Part shown: one piece after another, positions 14,072 through 22,160 of the stretch
Layout: each line of letters begins with the position of its first letter
How positions within the stretch are numbered: the stretch's first letter is position 1
From: an uncultured Lachnospiraceae bacterium
GTDB lineage: Bacteria; Bacillota; Clostridia; Lachnospirales; Lachnospiraceae
DNA: 32,099 nt
Direction of reading: 5' to 3'
Assembly: GCA_910585555.1 (NCBI GenBank)
Contig: CAJUFU010000007.1
Coordinates: 37,711-69,809, forward strand
Notes under the pieces: generated by a model
What the model was told of the DNA's origin: nothing
Seen by the model: only the letters and a program-made list of their open reading frames with translations
The model's database searches: none
Translations under genes and position numbers: made by a program

Positions 14072-16207
14072 GTGGAAGATATTTTAATGGATGAAAAGGA
14101 ACAGGCGGATTTGTTAGTGGAGCGCTATGGGTTAGCTTTGGAGCGCATACGGGAAATACCTAAGGAGGCGGCATGTCCGGAGGCGTTTCAGAAATATTTC
14201 AGTAAGATGGCGGCGTTTATAGAGCTGATGGACAGAACCTTTCATGTGGTGGAGAGCGGCGAACTGCGGCGGATGTCAATGGAAGCGCTGCAGGACCAGA
14301 ACAGGGAATTGTATGCGGATATTCTGCCGTCGCAGTATGATAACAGCTATGGCAATCCTGATCATGCCATAGATTGTCTGGGTGAGTCAATGGGGCAGAT
14401 GCTATGTTTTCTGTATGCGGAACTGCGGGGCATGATTCCGGCAGCCTTTGAGGGAAACCGCTTTGACATGGTCATCCGCATGGAACTTCTTTTGGAAGTC
14501 TACCAGGCTTTCGTGTGCGCGGCCCAGGAAGAGGTCGAACAGGCAGGAGAGGCGGTTGACGGGCAGAAAATGTGTGCGCTGCCGGCCAAGGAGACGGTGC
14601 GCCAGATTCTCTATTGGTATGTGAGCGATTATTATGAGGCGCAGACCGTGCAGCAGACAGCCAGACTTCTGTGTCCGGAGAGAGGATTTGCCAGGCAGAT
14701 TGTGATGGACAGCGATCTGTCCGATCTGCGGTATCTTTATTATTACGGAGAGTATATCACGGAAAATGAGTTGGAGACGGCCAGGCATCTGAACAGCATG
14801 CCGGCGGAAAAGATAAAACTGATGGCGGATACTTACACAGAAGGGTATCGGATTGGCTTTGCGGTGGGCAATAAGGATATCTCCATCAAGGAGAGTGTGA
14901 ATATCCGTTATTTCCTGGGATTTGAGCGCATGATCAAAGAGGCGGTGGATAATTTTGACCGGATTGGTCTACAGCCTACTTTCTATCGTGCGGGCACCAA
15001 TATCTTCCAGGGCAGGAGTGTCAATAAGAACGGCTGGTGCGGTGCCAACCCCAACAAGCAGTTTGATTATGACCACCGGGAAGATTTGGCGCTGGTACTG
15101 GATGCTGCCTTAGTGGAACGCAGGCTGGAAGGTTTGCATAGTGCCTTTGAGAAGTGGAAGGTCCAGGCATCCGTACATGGTGGACCGGCAGTCTTGGAGA
15201 TTTTCGGGGAGAAGCCCTTCGTGCCAAAGACCAAGAAAGGGGCCTGCCATCTGTCAGAGAAACAGCAGAAACTGGCGGTGGAATACGCAGGTAAGGCGGG
15301 CGCTTTACAGAATGAATATATCAAGGGAGAAGAGAGAAGCTTTACCATCATCGCCTTTCCGGTGCCGGAGATCGGGGAGCAGTTTGCCCAGATCTTTGAC
15401 GATATCGTGCGAATCAATACACTGGATTATAAGCTGTATCAAGGCATCCAGCAGACCATCATTGACGTCCTTGACGAGGGATTGACTGTACAGGTTAAAG
15501 GATGCGGCCAAAACCGTACCGATCTGACCGTGCAGCTGCATCCCCTGGAGGATGCGTCTAAACAGACCAATTTTGAAAATTGTGTGGCAGATGTGAACAT
15601 TCCGGTGGGGGAGGTATTCACGTCGCCCCTGCTTACCGGGACCAATGGGCTACTTCATGTGACCAGGGTATTCTTGAATGAATTGGAATATAAGGACTTG
15701 TGGCTGGAATTTAAAGACGGTATGGTGACAGACTACGGCTGCGCTAACTTTGCGGCGGTAGAGGAAAACCGCAAGTATATCAAAGACAATGTGCTGCATC
15801 ATCATGACAAGCTGCCGTTGGGAGAATTTGCCATTGGCACCAACACCACGGCCTATGTGACAGCCAGGAAATACGGAATTGAGGATAAGATGCCCATTCT
15901 GATTGCGGAAAAGACGGGGCCTCACTTCGCGGTGGGGGATACCTGCTATTCTCACGCGGAGAATGTGCGGGTCTATAATCCGGACGGCAAGGAGATTATC
16001 GCCAAGGATAACGAGGTGTCAGTTTTACGTGACACAGATGTCAGTAAGGCATATTTCCAGTGCCATACGGACATTACGATTCCTTATGACGAATTGGGAG
16101 AGCTTTCTGTGTTGACTAAGACGGGAGAAAGAAAGATGATTATCCGTGACGGTCAATTTGTCCTTCCGGGATGTGAAGAGCTGAATCGGGCTATGCAGGA
16201 GCAATGA
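14072..16207 (+). CDS. M29-type metallo-aminopeptidase with long N-terminal extension
   Basis: A 711-residue cytoplasmic protein whose C-terminal half matches family M29 (AmpS/AmpT, dinuclear metal aminopeptidases). Metal and catalytic candidates follow the family order: Glu514 (PVGEVFTSP), Glu585 (LGEFAIGTN), Glu613 and His618 (AEKTGPH, the E-x4-H pair), then His665 and Asp667 (CHTD). M29 enzymes are usually about 400 residues; here about 300 extra residues, mainly helical and without a recognised domain, precede them. I chose GTG 14072 because AGGAGG lies 8 nt upstream; ATG 14033 has only a weak site and ATG 14087 is a third choice. It likely removes N-terminal residues from peptides in turnover. 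No signal peptide is present. The following pur genes are 167 bp away. Confidence 0.8.
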   Translation: MEDILMDEKEQADLLVERYGLALERIREIPKEAACPEAFQKYFSKMAAFIELMDRTFHVVESGELRRMSMEALQDQNRELYADILPSQYDNSYGNPDHAIDCLGESMGQMLCFLYAELRGMIPAAFEGNRFDMVIRMELLLEVYQAFVCAAQEEVEQAGEAVDGQKMCALPAKETVRQILYWYVSDYYEAQTVQQTARLLCPERGFARQIVMDSDLSDLRYLYYYGEYITENELETARHLNSMPAEKIKLMADTYTEGYRIGFAVGNKDISIKESVNIRYFLGFERMIKEAVDNFDRIGLQPTFYRAGTNIFQGRSVNKNGWCGANPNKQFDYDHREDLALVLDAALVERRLEGLHSAFEKWKVQASVHGGPAVLEIFGEKPFVPKTKKGACHLSEKQQKLAVEYAGKAGALQNEYIKGEERSFTIIAFPVPEIGEQFAQIFDDIVRINTLDYKLYQGIQQTIIDVLDEGLTVQVKGCGQNRTDLTVQLHPLEDASKQTNFENCVADVNIPVGEVFTSPLLTGTNGLLHVTRVFLNELEYKDLWLEFKDGMVTDYGCANFAAVEENRKYIKDNVLHHHDKLPLGEFAIGTNTTAYVTARKYGIEDKMPILIAEKTGPHFAVGDTCYSHAENVRVYNPDGKEIIAKDNEVSVLRDTDVSKAYFQCHTDITIPYDELGELSVLTKTGERKMIIRDGQFVLPGCEELNRAMQEQ

Positions 16208-16251
16208 AACAAAAGTAACAAGAGGAGCGGAAAAGCAGACACAAAAGGTGG

Positions 16252-16280
16252 TTGCGCATCAATGGAAAATCTAGTACACT
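16252..16280 (+). promoter_or_regulatory. Weak promoter candidate and short leader before purE
   Basis: TTGCGC (16252-16257), 17 bp and TACACT (16275-16280) give a 3/6 and 4/6 match. Downstream, CACAA-CATC-TTGTG (16306-16319) can form a small hairpin in the leader. I looked for a purine riboswitch in this 167-bp gap and do not see its core motifs, nor a clear PurR box. Confidence 0.28.
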
Positions 16281-16374
16281 GATAATTAGAAAAACTATGT
16301 CCTGCCACAACATCTTGTGTCGGGCGGGGTAGGAAAGACTTCGGTGTGGAGATAAAGTTAAGGAGGAAACACAG

Positions 16375-16884
16375 ATGGCACAGGTAGGGATTGTGATGGG
16401 CAGCGATTCGGATATGCCCATTATGGCAAAAGCGGCAGATATTTTAGAAGAACTTGGTATTTCTTATGAGATGACGATTATTTCCGCACACCGGGAACCG
16501 GATGTGTTTTTTGGGTATGCAAAAAGTGCGGAGGAGAAGGGATTTAAGGTGATCATTGCGGGAGCGGGCAAGGCGGCCCATCTGCCGGGTATGTGTGCGG
16601 CGATTTTTCCCATGCCGGTGATCGGTATCCCTATGAAAACTTCCGATCTTGGCGGCGTGGATTCTCTTTATTCCATCGTGCAGATGCCTTCAGGCATCCC
16701 GGTAGCCACAGTGGCCATAAACGGGGGACAAAATGCCGGTATTCTGGCGGCAAAGATTCTGGCAGTCTCGGATGCAGCGCTGTTAGGGCGTCTCAAAGAG
16801 TATGCCAAGGGCCTGAAAGAGAGTGTGCAGGAGAAAGATAAGAAACTGCAGGAAGTAGGTTACAAAACATATCTGAAAGCATAG
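16375..16884 (+). CDS. purE: N5-carboxyaminoimidazole ribonucleotide mutase, class I PurE
   Basis: Converts N5-CAIR to CAIR in purine synthesis. The 169-residue length and motifs are typical: GIVMGSDSDMPIM at the N-terminus, the substrate loop ISAHREPD (about residues 40-47), GAGKAAHLPG and PVIGIPM. SAHREPD instead of the more usual SAHRTPD is a small variation. AAGGAGG lies 8 nt upstream of the ATG. It heads a purE-purM-purN-purD cluster with short gaps. Class I mutases act with an N5-CAIR synthetase (PurK), which is not in the window; purF, purL, purC, purB and purH are also elsewhere. Confidence 0.96.
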   Translation: MAQVGIVMGSDSDMPIMAKAADILEELGISYEMTIISAHREPDVFFGYAKSAEEKGFKVIIAGAGKAAHLPGMCAAIFPMPVIGIPMKTSDLGGVDSLYSIVQMPSGIPVATVAINGGQNAGILAAKILAVSDAALLGRLKEYAKGLKESVQEKDKKLQEVGYKTYLKA

Positions 16885-16896
16885 GAGGATAGGACC

Positions 16897-17919
16897 ATGG
16901 ATTACAAGACGGCGGGTGTCGATATAGAAGCTGGTTACCGTTCGGTAGAGTTGATGAAAGAATATGTGAAGGGCACCATGAGACCGGAGGTACTGGGCGG
17001 ACTCGGCGGGTTTTCCGGGGCATTTTCTTTAGAGAAGATTAAGGGCATGGAGAAGCCGGTGCTTTTGTCAGGTACGGATGGCGTTGGAACGAAGATTCAG
17101 CTGGCTTTTTTGATGGACCGGCACGATACGGTGGGTATTGACTGTGTGGCCATGTGTGTAAACGACGTGGTCTGCGCGGGGGCGGAACCCCTGTTTTTCC
17201 TGGATTATATTGCCTGCGGCAAGAATTATCCGGAAAAGATCGCAACCATTGTAAAGGGTGTGGCCGAGGGCTGCAAGCAGGCAGGAGCGGCCTTGATCGG
17301 CGGCGAAACAGCGGAGCATCCGGGACTGATGCCGGAAGAGGAATATGATCTGGCAGGATTTGCGGTAGGCGTGGCGGAGGAAAAAGATCTGATCACAGGC
17401 GAGCACATAAAGGCCGGGGATGCGCTTATCGGGATAGGGTCCTCGGGGGTACATAGTAATGGATTTTCCCTGGTCCGCAAGGTATTTGCGGTGACCAAAG
17501 AAAGCCTTATGGTGCATTATGACGAACTGGGAACCACCCTTGGCGAGGCCCTTCTTACGCCCACCAAGATTTATGTGAAAGCGCTGCGGGCCGTGAAAGA
17601 GGCGGGGGTGACCATTAAAGGGTGCAGTCATATTACAGGCGGCGGCTTCTATGAGAATATTCCGAGAATGCTGCCGGAAGGTGTGGCCGCAAGGGTGCAG
17701 AAGGACAGTTATCCGGTGCCGCCCATTTTCAGCTTGCTACAAAAGACGGGGAATCTGGAAGAAAAGATGATGTATAACACCTATAATATGGGACTTGGCA
17801 TGGTGCTTGCTGTGGACAGCGCAGATGCGGATAAGACTGTGGCGGCTTTAAAGGCGGCAGGAGAGCAGGCCTATATTGTGGGCGATGTGGTAGGCGGTAA
17901 TAAAGAGGTTATTTTATGA
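16897..17919 (+). CDS. purM: Phosphoribosylformylglycinamidine cyclo-ligase (AIR synthetase)
   Basis: Closes the imidazole ring, FGAM plus ATP to AIR. It has 340 residues, the usual length. Recognisable are DYKTAGVDIEAGY at the N-terminus, LLSGTDGVGTK (near residue 60), DCVAMCVNDVVCAGAEPL, LIGGETAEHPG and the C-terminal HITGGGFYENIPRMLP. The AGGAGG site overlaps the purE stop codon and lies 8 nt before the ATG, so it is co-transcribed and possibly coupled with purE. purN follows after 57 bp. Confidence 0.97.
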   Translation: MDYKTAGVDIEAGYRSVELMKEYVKGTMRPEVLGGLGGFSGAFSLEKIKGMEKPVLLSGTDGVGTKIQLAFLMDRHDTVGIDCVAMCVNDVVCAGAEPLFFLDYIACGKNYPEKIATIVKGVAEGCKQAGAALIGGETAEHPGLMPEEEYDLAGFAVGVAEEKDLITGEHIKAGDALIGIGSSGVHSNGFSLVRKVFAVTKESLMVHYDELGTTLGEALLTPTKIYVKALRAVKEAGVTIKGCSHITGGGFYENIPRMLPEGVAARVQKDSYPVPPIFSLLQKTGNLEEKMMYNTYNMGLGMVLAVDSADADKTVAALKAAGEQAYIVGDVVGGNKEVIL

Positions 17920-17976
17920 TATAGGAATGAACAGGGCGGACAGGAAAGGTCTGTCTGCAGGGAAGGATTTGGGAAG

Positions 17977-18603
17977 ATGCTTAAGATAGTGGTGTGCGTG
18001 TCCGGCGGCGGCACGAATCTGCAGGCGATTATTGACGGTGTGGCGCAGGGAGCCATCACGAATACGCAGATTGTAAAAGTTATCAGCAACAACCAGGGGG
18101 CCTATGCACTTACCCGTGCCAGAAACGCGGGCATCCAGGCGGTGTGCATAGCGCCAAAGGAATATGCGGACAGAGAAGCCTTTAACCAAGCGTTTTTGCA
18201 AGAGATTGATCAGGCACAGCCGGATTTGATCGTGCTGGCCGGTTTTTTGGTGAAGATTCCGGTGCAGCTCATCCGCAGCTATGGGAACCGTATCATCAAT
18301 ATCCATCCGTCCCTGCTTCCTTCTTTCTGCGGTACAGGGTATTATGGATTAAAGGTGCATGAAGCGGCCCTGGCAAGAGGCGTGAAGATTACGGGCGCCA
18401 CAGTACACTTTGTGGATGAGGGCATGGATACGGGGCCGATTATTATGCAGAAGGCTGTAGCCGTGAAAGAAGGAGATACGCCGGAAATTTTACAAAAGAG
18501 GGTCATGGAGGAAGCGGAGTGGCTGCTTTTGCCCTGGTGCATCAATCTGATTGCCTGCGGCAAGGTAAAAGTGGAGAATGGCCAAGTCTTAGTTTCCGAA
18601 TAA
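17977..18603 (+). CDS. purN: Phosphoribosylglycinamide formyltransferase
   Basis: Transfers a formyl group from 10-formyltetrahydrofolate to GAR. It has 208 residues. The phosphate loop VSGGGTNLQAI near residue 8, the catalytic Asn/His in NIHPSLLPSF (near 107) and the Asp in DEGMDTGPII (near 148) are all present. After PSLLPSF the loop CGTGYYG replaces the usual shorter loop, which I believe is common in clostridial PurN. The start is preceded by GGAAGGA and GGGAAG. It sits between purM and purD, 22 bp before the latter. Confidence 0.95.
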   Translation: MLKIVVCVSGGGTNLQAIIDGVAQGAITNTQIVKVISNNQGAYALTRARNAGIQAVCIAPKEYADREAFNQAFLQEIDQAQPDLIVLAGFLVKIPVQLIRSYGNRIINIHPSLLPSFCGTGYYGLKVHEAALARGVKITGATVHFVDEGMDTGPIIMQKAVAVKEGDTPEILQKRVMEEAEWLLLPWCINLIACGKVKVENGQVLVSE

Positions 18604-18625
18604 TAGAAAGGCAGGGTATAGGGAA

Positions 18626-19897
18626 ATGAAAGTATTGATCGTAGGAAGCGGCGGCAGAGAGCATACGATTGCGGCCTGTGTGGCGAAAAGCCCCAAGGTG
18701 GATAAGATTTATTGTGCTCCCGGCAATGCCGGAATCGGACAGATTGCAGAGTGTCTGCCTATTGGCGCCATGGAGTTTGATAAGCTTGTGGCATTTGCCA
18801 AGGAACAGGCCATCGACCTGACCATCGTGGGCATGGAAGACCCTCTGGTGGGCGGTCTGGTGGATGAGATGGAGGCGGCGGGACTTAGGGTGTTCGGGCC
18901 GAAGAAGAACGCGGCGATTCTGGAAGGCAGTAAGGCTTTTTCCAAGGATTTGATGAAGAAGTATAAGATTCCCACGGCGGCTTACGAGAATTTTGACGAT
19001 CCCCAGGATGCATTGGCTTATCTGGAACATGCCAAGATGCCGGTAGTACTGAAAGCCGACGGGCTGGCGCTGGGGAAAGGCGTCTTAATCTGTGAGACTT
19101 TACAAGAGGCCAAAGAAGGCGTGCGCACGATCATGGAAGATAAGAAGTTCGGCGCTTCCGGTAATCGGATGGTGATAGAAGAATTTATGACAGGACGGGA
19201 AGTGTCTGTGCTTTCCTTTGTGGACGGCAAGACCATCCGTACCCTGCCTTCCGCCCAGGACCACAAGCGTGCCCTGGATGGCGACCAGGGGCTGAATACA
19301 GGCGGTATGGGAAGTTTCTCTCCCACACCTTTCTATACACCGGAGGTGGATGCATTCTGTAAAGAGCATATTTTCCAGGCAACCGTGGATGCTATGGCGG
19401 CGGAAGGAAGGCCCTTTACGGGCGTCATTTTCTTTGGATTGATGCTCACACCGGAGGGGCCGAGAGTGCTTGAGTACAATGCCAGATTCGGCGATCCGGA
19501 GGTGCAGACGGTGCTGCCCCGCATGAAGAATGATGTGGTTGATGTGATGGAAGCCTGTATCGATGGCAGATTAGACGAAGTGGAACTTGCGTTTGAGGAT
19601 AACGCGGCGGTCTGCGTGATCTTGGCTTCGGAGGGCTATCCCGTATCTTACGAAAAGGGATTTGTGATAAACGGTCTTGAGAACTTTGAAAACCGGGACG
19701 GATATTACTGCTTCCATGCGGGCACGAAGAAGACGGAAGAGGGAATCGTTACAAACGGCGGACGCGTGCTTGGTGTTACGGCCAAGGGGGCAACGCTCAA
19801 AGAAGCGAGGGCCAACGCATACGAAGCGGCCAAATGGGTGAACTTTAAAAACAAATACATGAGAAACGATATCGGCAAAGCGATTGATGAAGCGTAG
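18626..19897 (+). CDS. purD: Phosphoribosylamine-glycine ligase (GAR synthetase)
   Basis: An ATP-grasp enzyme joining phosphoribosylamine and glycine, 423 residues, full length. Visible are the N-terminal VLIVGSGGREHTIA, GNAGIGQIAE, the ATP-grasp lysine region VVLKADGLALGKGV (about 139-152), the PSAQDHKRALDGDQGLNTGG segment, EYNARFGDPE (metal ligands) and a C-terminal domain with YPVSYEKG. It ends the pur cluster; 37 bp downstream a different gene starts on the same strand, and I see no terminator in the gap. Confidence 0.97.
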   Translation: MKVLIVGSGGREHTIAACVAKSPKVDKIYCAPGNAGIGQIAECLPIGAMEFDKLVAFAKEQAIDLTIVGMEDPLVGGLVDEMEAAGLRVFGPKKNAAILEGSKAFSKDLMKKYKIPTAAYENFDDPQDALAYLEHAKMPVVLKADGLALGKGVLICETLQEAKEGVRTIMEDKKFGASGNRMVIEEFMTGREVSVLSFVDGKTIRTLPSAQDHKRALDGDQGLNTGGMGSFSPTPFYTPEVDAFCKEHIFQATVDAMAAEGRPFTGVIFFGLMLTPEGPRVLEYNARFGDPEVQTVLPRMKNDVVDVMEACIDGRLDEVELAFEDNAAVCVILASEGYPVSYEKGFVINGLENFENRDGYYCFHAGTKKTEEGIVTNGGRVLGVTAKGATLKEARANAYEAAKWVNFKNKYMRNDIGKAIDEA

Positions 19898-19934
19898 AGG
19901 GCGCTTGTGTAAAAGGGTAAAGGGAGTGATCTGA

Positions 19935-20423
19935 GTGAGTGACAAAGAAGAAAAGATTAAGATGCTCAAGAAGGAATTCCAGGATGCAAATACCTATAAC
20001 AGACCTACCTACTGTCAGGAGTGCGGCGGGGTGATGGTCTTTAAGGGCGTAGGGGAATACCAATGTGAGAAATGCGGATTACTGGCTTATGATGATTACG
20101 GCAAGGCACGCAATTATTTAGAAAAGCATACGGGAGCGACTTCGGCGCAGGTGTCGGAAGCTACGGGCGTTTCCCAGCGGTCCATTCGGGAAATGCTCAA
20201 AGAGGCCAGGCTGGAGATTGCGGCCAATTCTAATTTCTTCTTGCAGTGCGAGATTTGCGGGGCATCTATCCGTATGGGAAGATTCTGTCCGAAATGCGAG
20301 ACTGCTTATCATCGGAGTATGGAAGAAAAAGCCAGGCAGAAAAACGAAAAAGTGGCCGGGTTCAGTGCGCAGAGACCGAAAGGTGAGGATGGCTTGAAGC
20401 GATTCAAACGAGAAGGTCTCTAG
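19935..20423 (+). CDS. Zinc-ribbon / helix-turn-helix protein, YvyF (flagellar-operon) like
   Basis: A 162-residue protein with two four-cysteine zinc sites flanking a helix-turn-helix. The first ribbon uses Cys27, Cys30, Cys44 and Cys47 (CQEC and CEKC), the middle has TSAQVSEATGVSQRSIREML (about 69-88), and the second uses Cys105, Cys108, Cys118 and Cys121 (CEIC and CPKC). The arrangement resembles the flagellar-operon protein family that includes YvyF of Bacillus, but no flagellar gene is near, so a general regulator is equally possible. The start is GTG 19935 with AGGGAG 8 nt upstream. The C-terminus is rich in Lys and Arg. The SH3b gene follows 31 bp later. Confidence 0.78.
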   Translation: MSDKEEKIKMLKKEFQDANTYNRPTYCQECGGVMVFKGVGEYQCEKCGLLAYDDYGKARNYLEKHTGATSAQVSEATGVSQRSIREMLKEARLEIAANSNFFLQCEICGASIRMGRFCPKCETAYHRSMEEKARQKNEKVAGFSAQRPKGEDGLKRFKREGL

Positions 20424-20454
20424 GCGCGAAGACTTAAAAAAGGGAGAAAGAAAT

Positions 20455-21762
20455 ATGAGGATACAGAAGAGGGAACATAATAAGAAGGCATTGGGGCGCA
20501 TTGCAAAGGGGATGCTTACGGCGGCCGGCATGGCGGTCATGCTGTGGTGTATGCCGATTATAAGTCTGGCGGATGCGACGGGTAAGGTGATTCCCAATTC
20601 TGTCAATATCAGAAAGTCGCCTGACGTAAACAGTGAGGTGGTGGGCAGTTCCACGGGCGGAAAGACCGTGTCGATCAAGGGAAAGGTAAGCGCTTCCGGC
20701 ACTACCTGGTATCAGGTTTATGTGCAGGGTGCCGAGATGGGATATATCCGTGCCGATATGATTGAGACGGAAGCGGGGGCAGATATTCCTACCGTGTCGG
20801 CGGAGAGCGCTTCTTCTGATGCGTCATCGGAACAGGCATCTTCTGACGGCGGCGGGCAGGCGGATACTTCTTCCGGCGGCGCCGCGACAGGGGCGGATGA
20901 GTCTGTGGATTTACAGTATGCCAAGATTAAGGTGAATTGTAAGGTTAGACCGGACCCTTCCACGAAAAACAATGCGGTGGGTTCCCTGACGGAAGGGGCC
21001 CAGGTAGTGGTGAGCGGAAAATCCGTCGGAAGTGACGGCAAGACATGGTATTATGTGACTTATACCAGTGACAGCGGTTCAGAGAAAACAGGATTTGTGA
21101 GGGAAGATTTGCTGGAGATGGGAGATCTTCTGCCTGTGGACGAAGAACCGCCCCAGGAGGAGGCTCCTCAGGAACCCCAGGAACCGGAACCTGTGGTCAA
21201 CAATGACTATGAGCTGCGGGTGGAGCAGACAGAAAACGGACCGGTATGGTATCTGGACGATCATATACACGGAGATGCAAGAGAAGTGACAGCCTTACTG
21301 GAGGCCGCCAATTCCCAGAACCAGAATGAGGAAGAGGCCGCGGGTGCGGTGGTAAAACAGCGTATCGTGATTGTGATACTTGCCGTTTTGCTCGTAGCCC
21401 TTATTGTGGCGGTGGTGATTATGGCTTTCAAGCTTCGCGACGCCTACTATGAAGAGTATGAGGATGACGAAGAGGATGAGGATGACGAAGAGGATGAGGA
21501 GGAAGAAAGACCTGTAAGGCGCCGGATGAGAAGTGAAGAGGCGGAAGAAGACAGGCCGGTCCGCAGAAGAGAGGCGCCGGAAACCGACGTTAGACGGCGA
21601 AACAGTGAGCGCAGAACACCCGGGGAACGGTCTTATGAAGCAGATCAGATGCTGGACAGAGGGGTGAAAGCGCCTTCCAAACGCAAGGCCAAGAACTTCC
21701 TGTTAGACGATGATGAGTTCGAGTTTGAATTTTTAAATATGGATGATAAAGATCTAATGTAG
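20455..21762 (+). CDS. Membrane-anchored bacterial SH3 protein with charged cytoplasmic tail
   Basis: A 435-residue envelope protein. It has a signal peptide (basic MRIQKREHNKK, hydrophobic core 18-38, probable cleavage near residue 41), a first SH3b domain (about 42-107; VNIRKSPDVNSEVVG), an Ala/Ser-rich linker, a second SH3b domain (about 156-222; KVRPDPSTKNNAVGSL), a Pro/Glu linker, a membrane helix (about 302-327) and a cytoplasmic tail. The tail starts with a run of Asp/Glu, continues with PVRRR repeats and ends in an acidic, aromatic motif (DDDEFEFEFLNMDD). SH3b domains usually bind peptidoglycan or peptides, so it probably links the wall to something in the cytoplasm. The signal peptide plus later helix would give N-out, C-in topology. 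Function is otherwise unknown. Confidence 0.85.
   Translation: MRIQKREHNKKALGRIAKGMLTAAGMAVMLWCMPIISLADATGKVIPNSVNIRKSPDVNSEVVGSSTGGKTVSIKGKVSASGTTWYQVYVQGAEMGYIRADMIETEAGADIPTVSAESASSDASSEQASSDGGGQADTSSGGAATGADESVDLQYAKIKVNCKVRPDPSTKNNAVGSLTEGAQVVVSGKSVGSDGKTWYYVTYTSDSGSEKTGFVREDLLEMGDLLPVDEEPPQEEAPQEPQEPEPVVNNDYELRVEQTENGPVWYLDDHIHGDAREVTALLEAANSQNQNEEEAAGAVVKQRIVIVILAVLLVALIVAVVIMAFKLRDAYYEEYEDDEEDEDDEEDEEEERPVRRRMRSEEAEEDRPVRRREAPETDVRRRNSERRTPGERSYEADQMLDRGVKAPSKRKAKNFLLDDDEFEFEFLNMDDKDLM
21460..21495 (+). repeat. Perfect 18-bp tandem duplication in the acidic tail of the SH3b gene
   Basis: The 18-bp unit GAGGATGACGAAGAGGAT occurs twice in tandem without mismatch and encodes two six-residue acidic blocks. 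Being a multiple of three, copy changes would lengthen or shorten the acidic run without a frameshift. Confidence 0.9.
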
Positions 21763-21776
21763 CGGGTTGATAGGAA

Positions 21777-22160
21777 ATGTTTATAGAAATTGATTTTAAC
21801 AGCGATGAAGCCATATACATGCAGCTGCGAAACCAGATCATCATGGGGATTGCAACATCCAGATTTCAGGAGGGCGATATGCTGCCGTCGGTCAGACAGC
21901 TGGCGGATACGATCGGCATTAATATGCACACGGTCAATAAAGCATACACCGTGCTGAAACAGGAGGGCTATGTCAAGGTAGACCGCAGAAAAGGCGCCAT
22001 GATTGCAGTGGACATTGACAAGATACGGGCCATGGAGGACGTGAGGGAAGATCTTTTGGTAACCCTCGCCAAGGCCAGCTGCAAGAATATTTCCAGAGAA
22101 GAAGTGCATGCTCTTATAGATGAAATATATGAGGAATACGGGAAAGGAATGGATGATTGA
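21777..22160 (+). CDS. GntR-family transcriptional regulator, short YtrA-like type
   Basis: A 127-residue DNA-binding protein: a GntR winged helix (about residues 10-78; AIYMQLRNQIIMGIA, GDMLPSVRQLADTIGINMHTV, VNKAYTVLKQEGYV, RRKGAMI) with a short helical C-terminus and no effector domain, as in the YtrA subfamily. Such regulators often control their own operon, frequently one with transporter genes; here the partner is clpC, whose ATG overlaps the stop by one base (TGATG). It may therefore regulate clpC, in place of CtsR, but this is inference. The ribosome binding site is poor (TAGGA only 1-2 nt before the ATG), although the N-terminus fits the family. Confidence 0.88.
   Translation: MFIEIDFNSDEAIYMQLRNQIIMGIATSRFQEGDMLPSVRQLADTIGINMHTVNKAYTVLKQEGYVKVDRRKGAMIAVDIDKIRAMEDVREDLLVTLAKASCKNISREEVHALIDEIYEEYGKGMDD

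Noticed and set aside
16208..16374. Purine riboswitch or PurR-controlled leader before purE
   Set aside because: I could not find the conserved core of a purine riboswitch or a clear PurR box, only a weak promoter match and a small hairpin.
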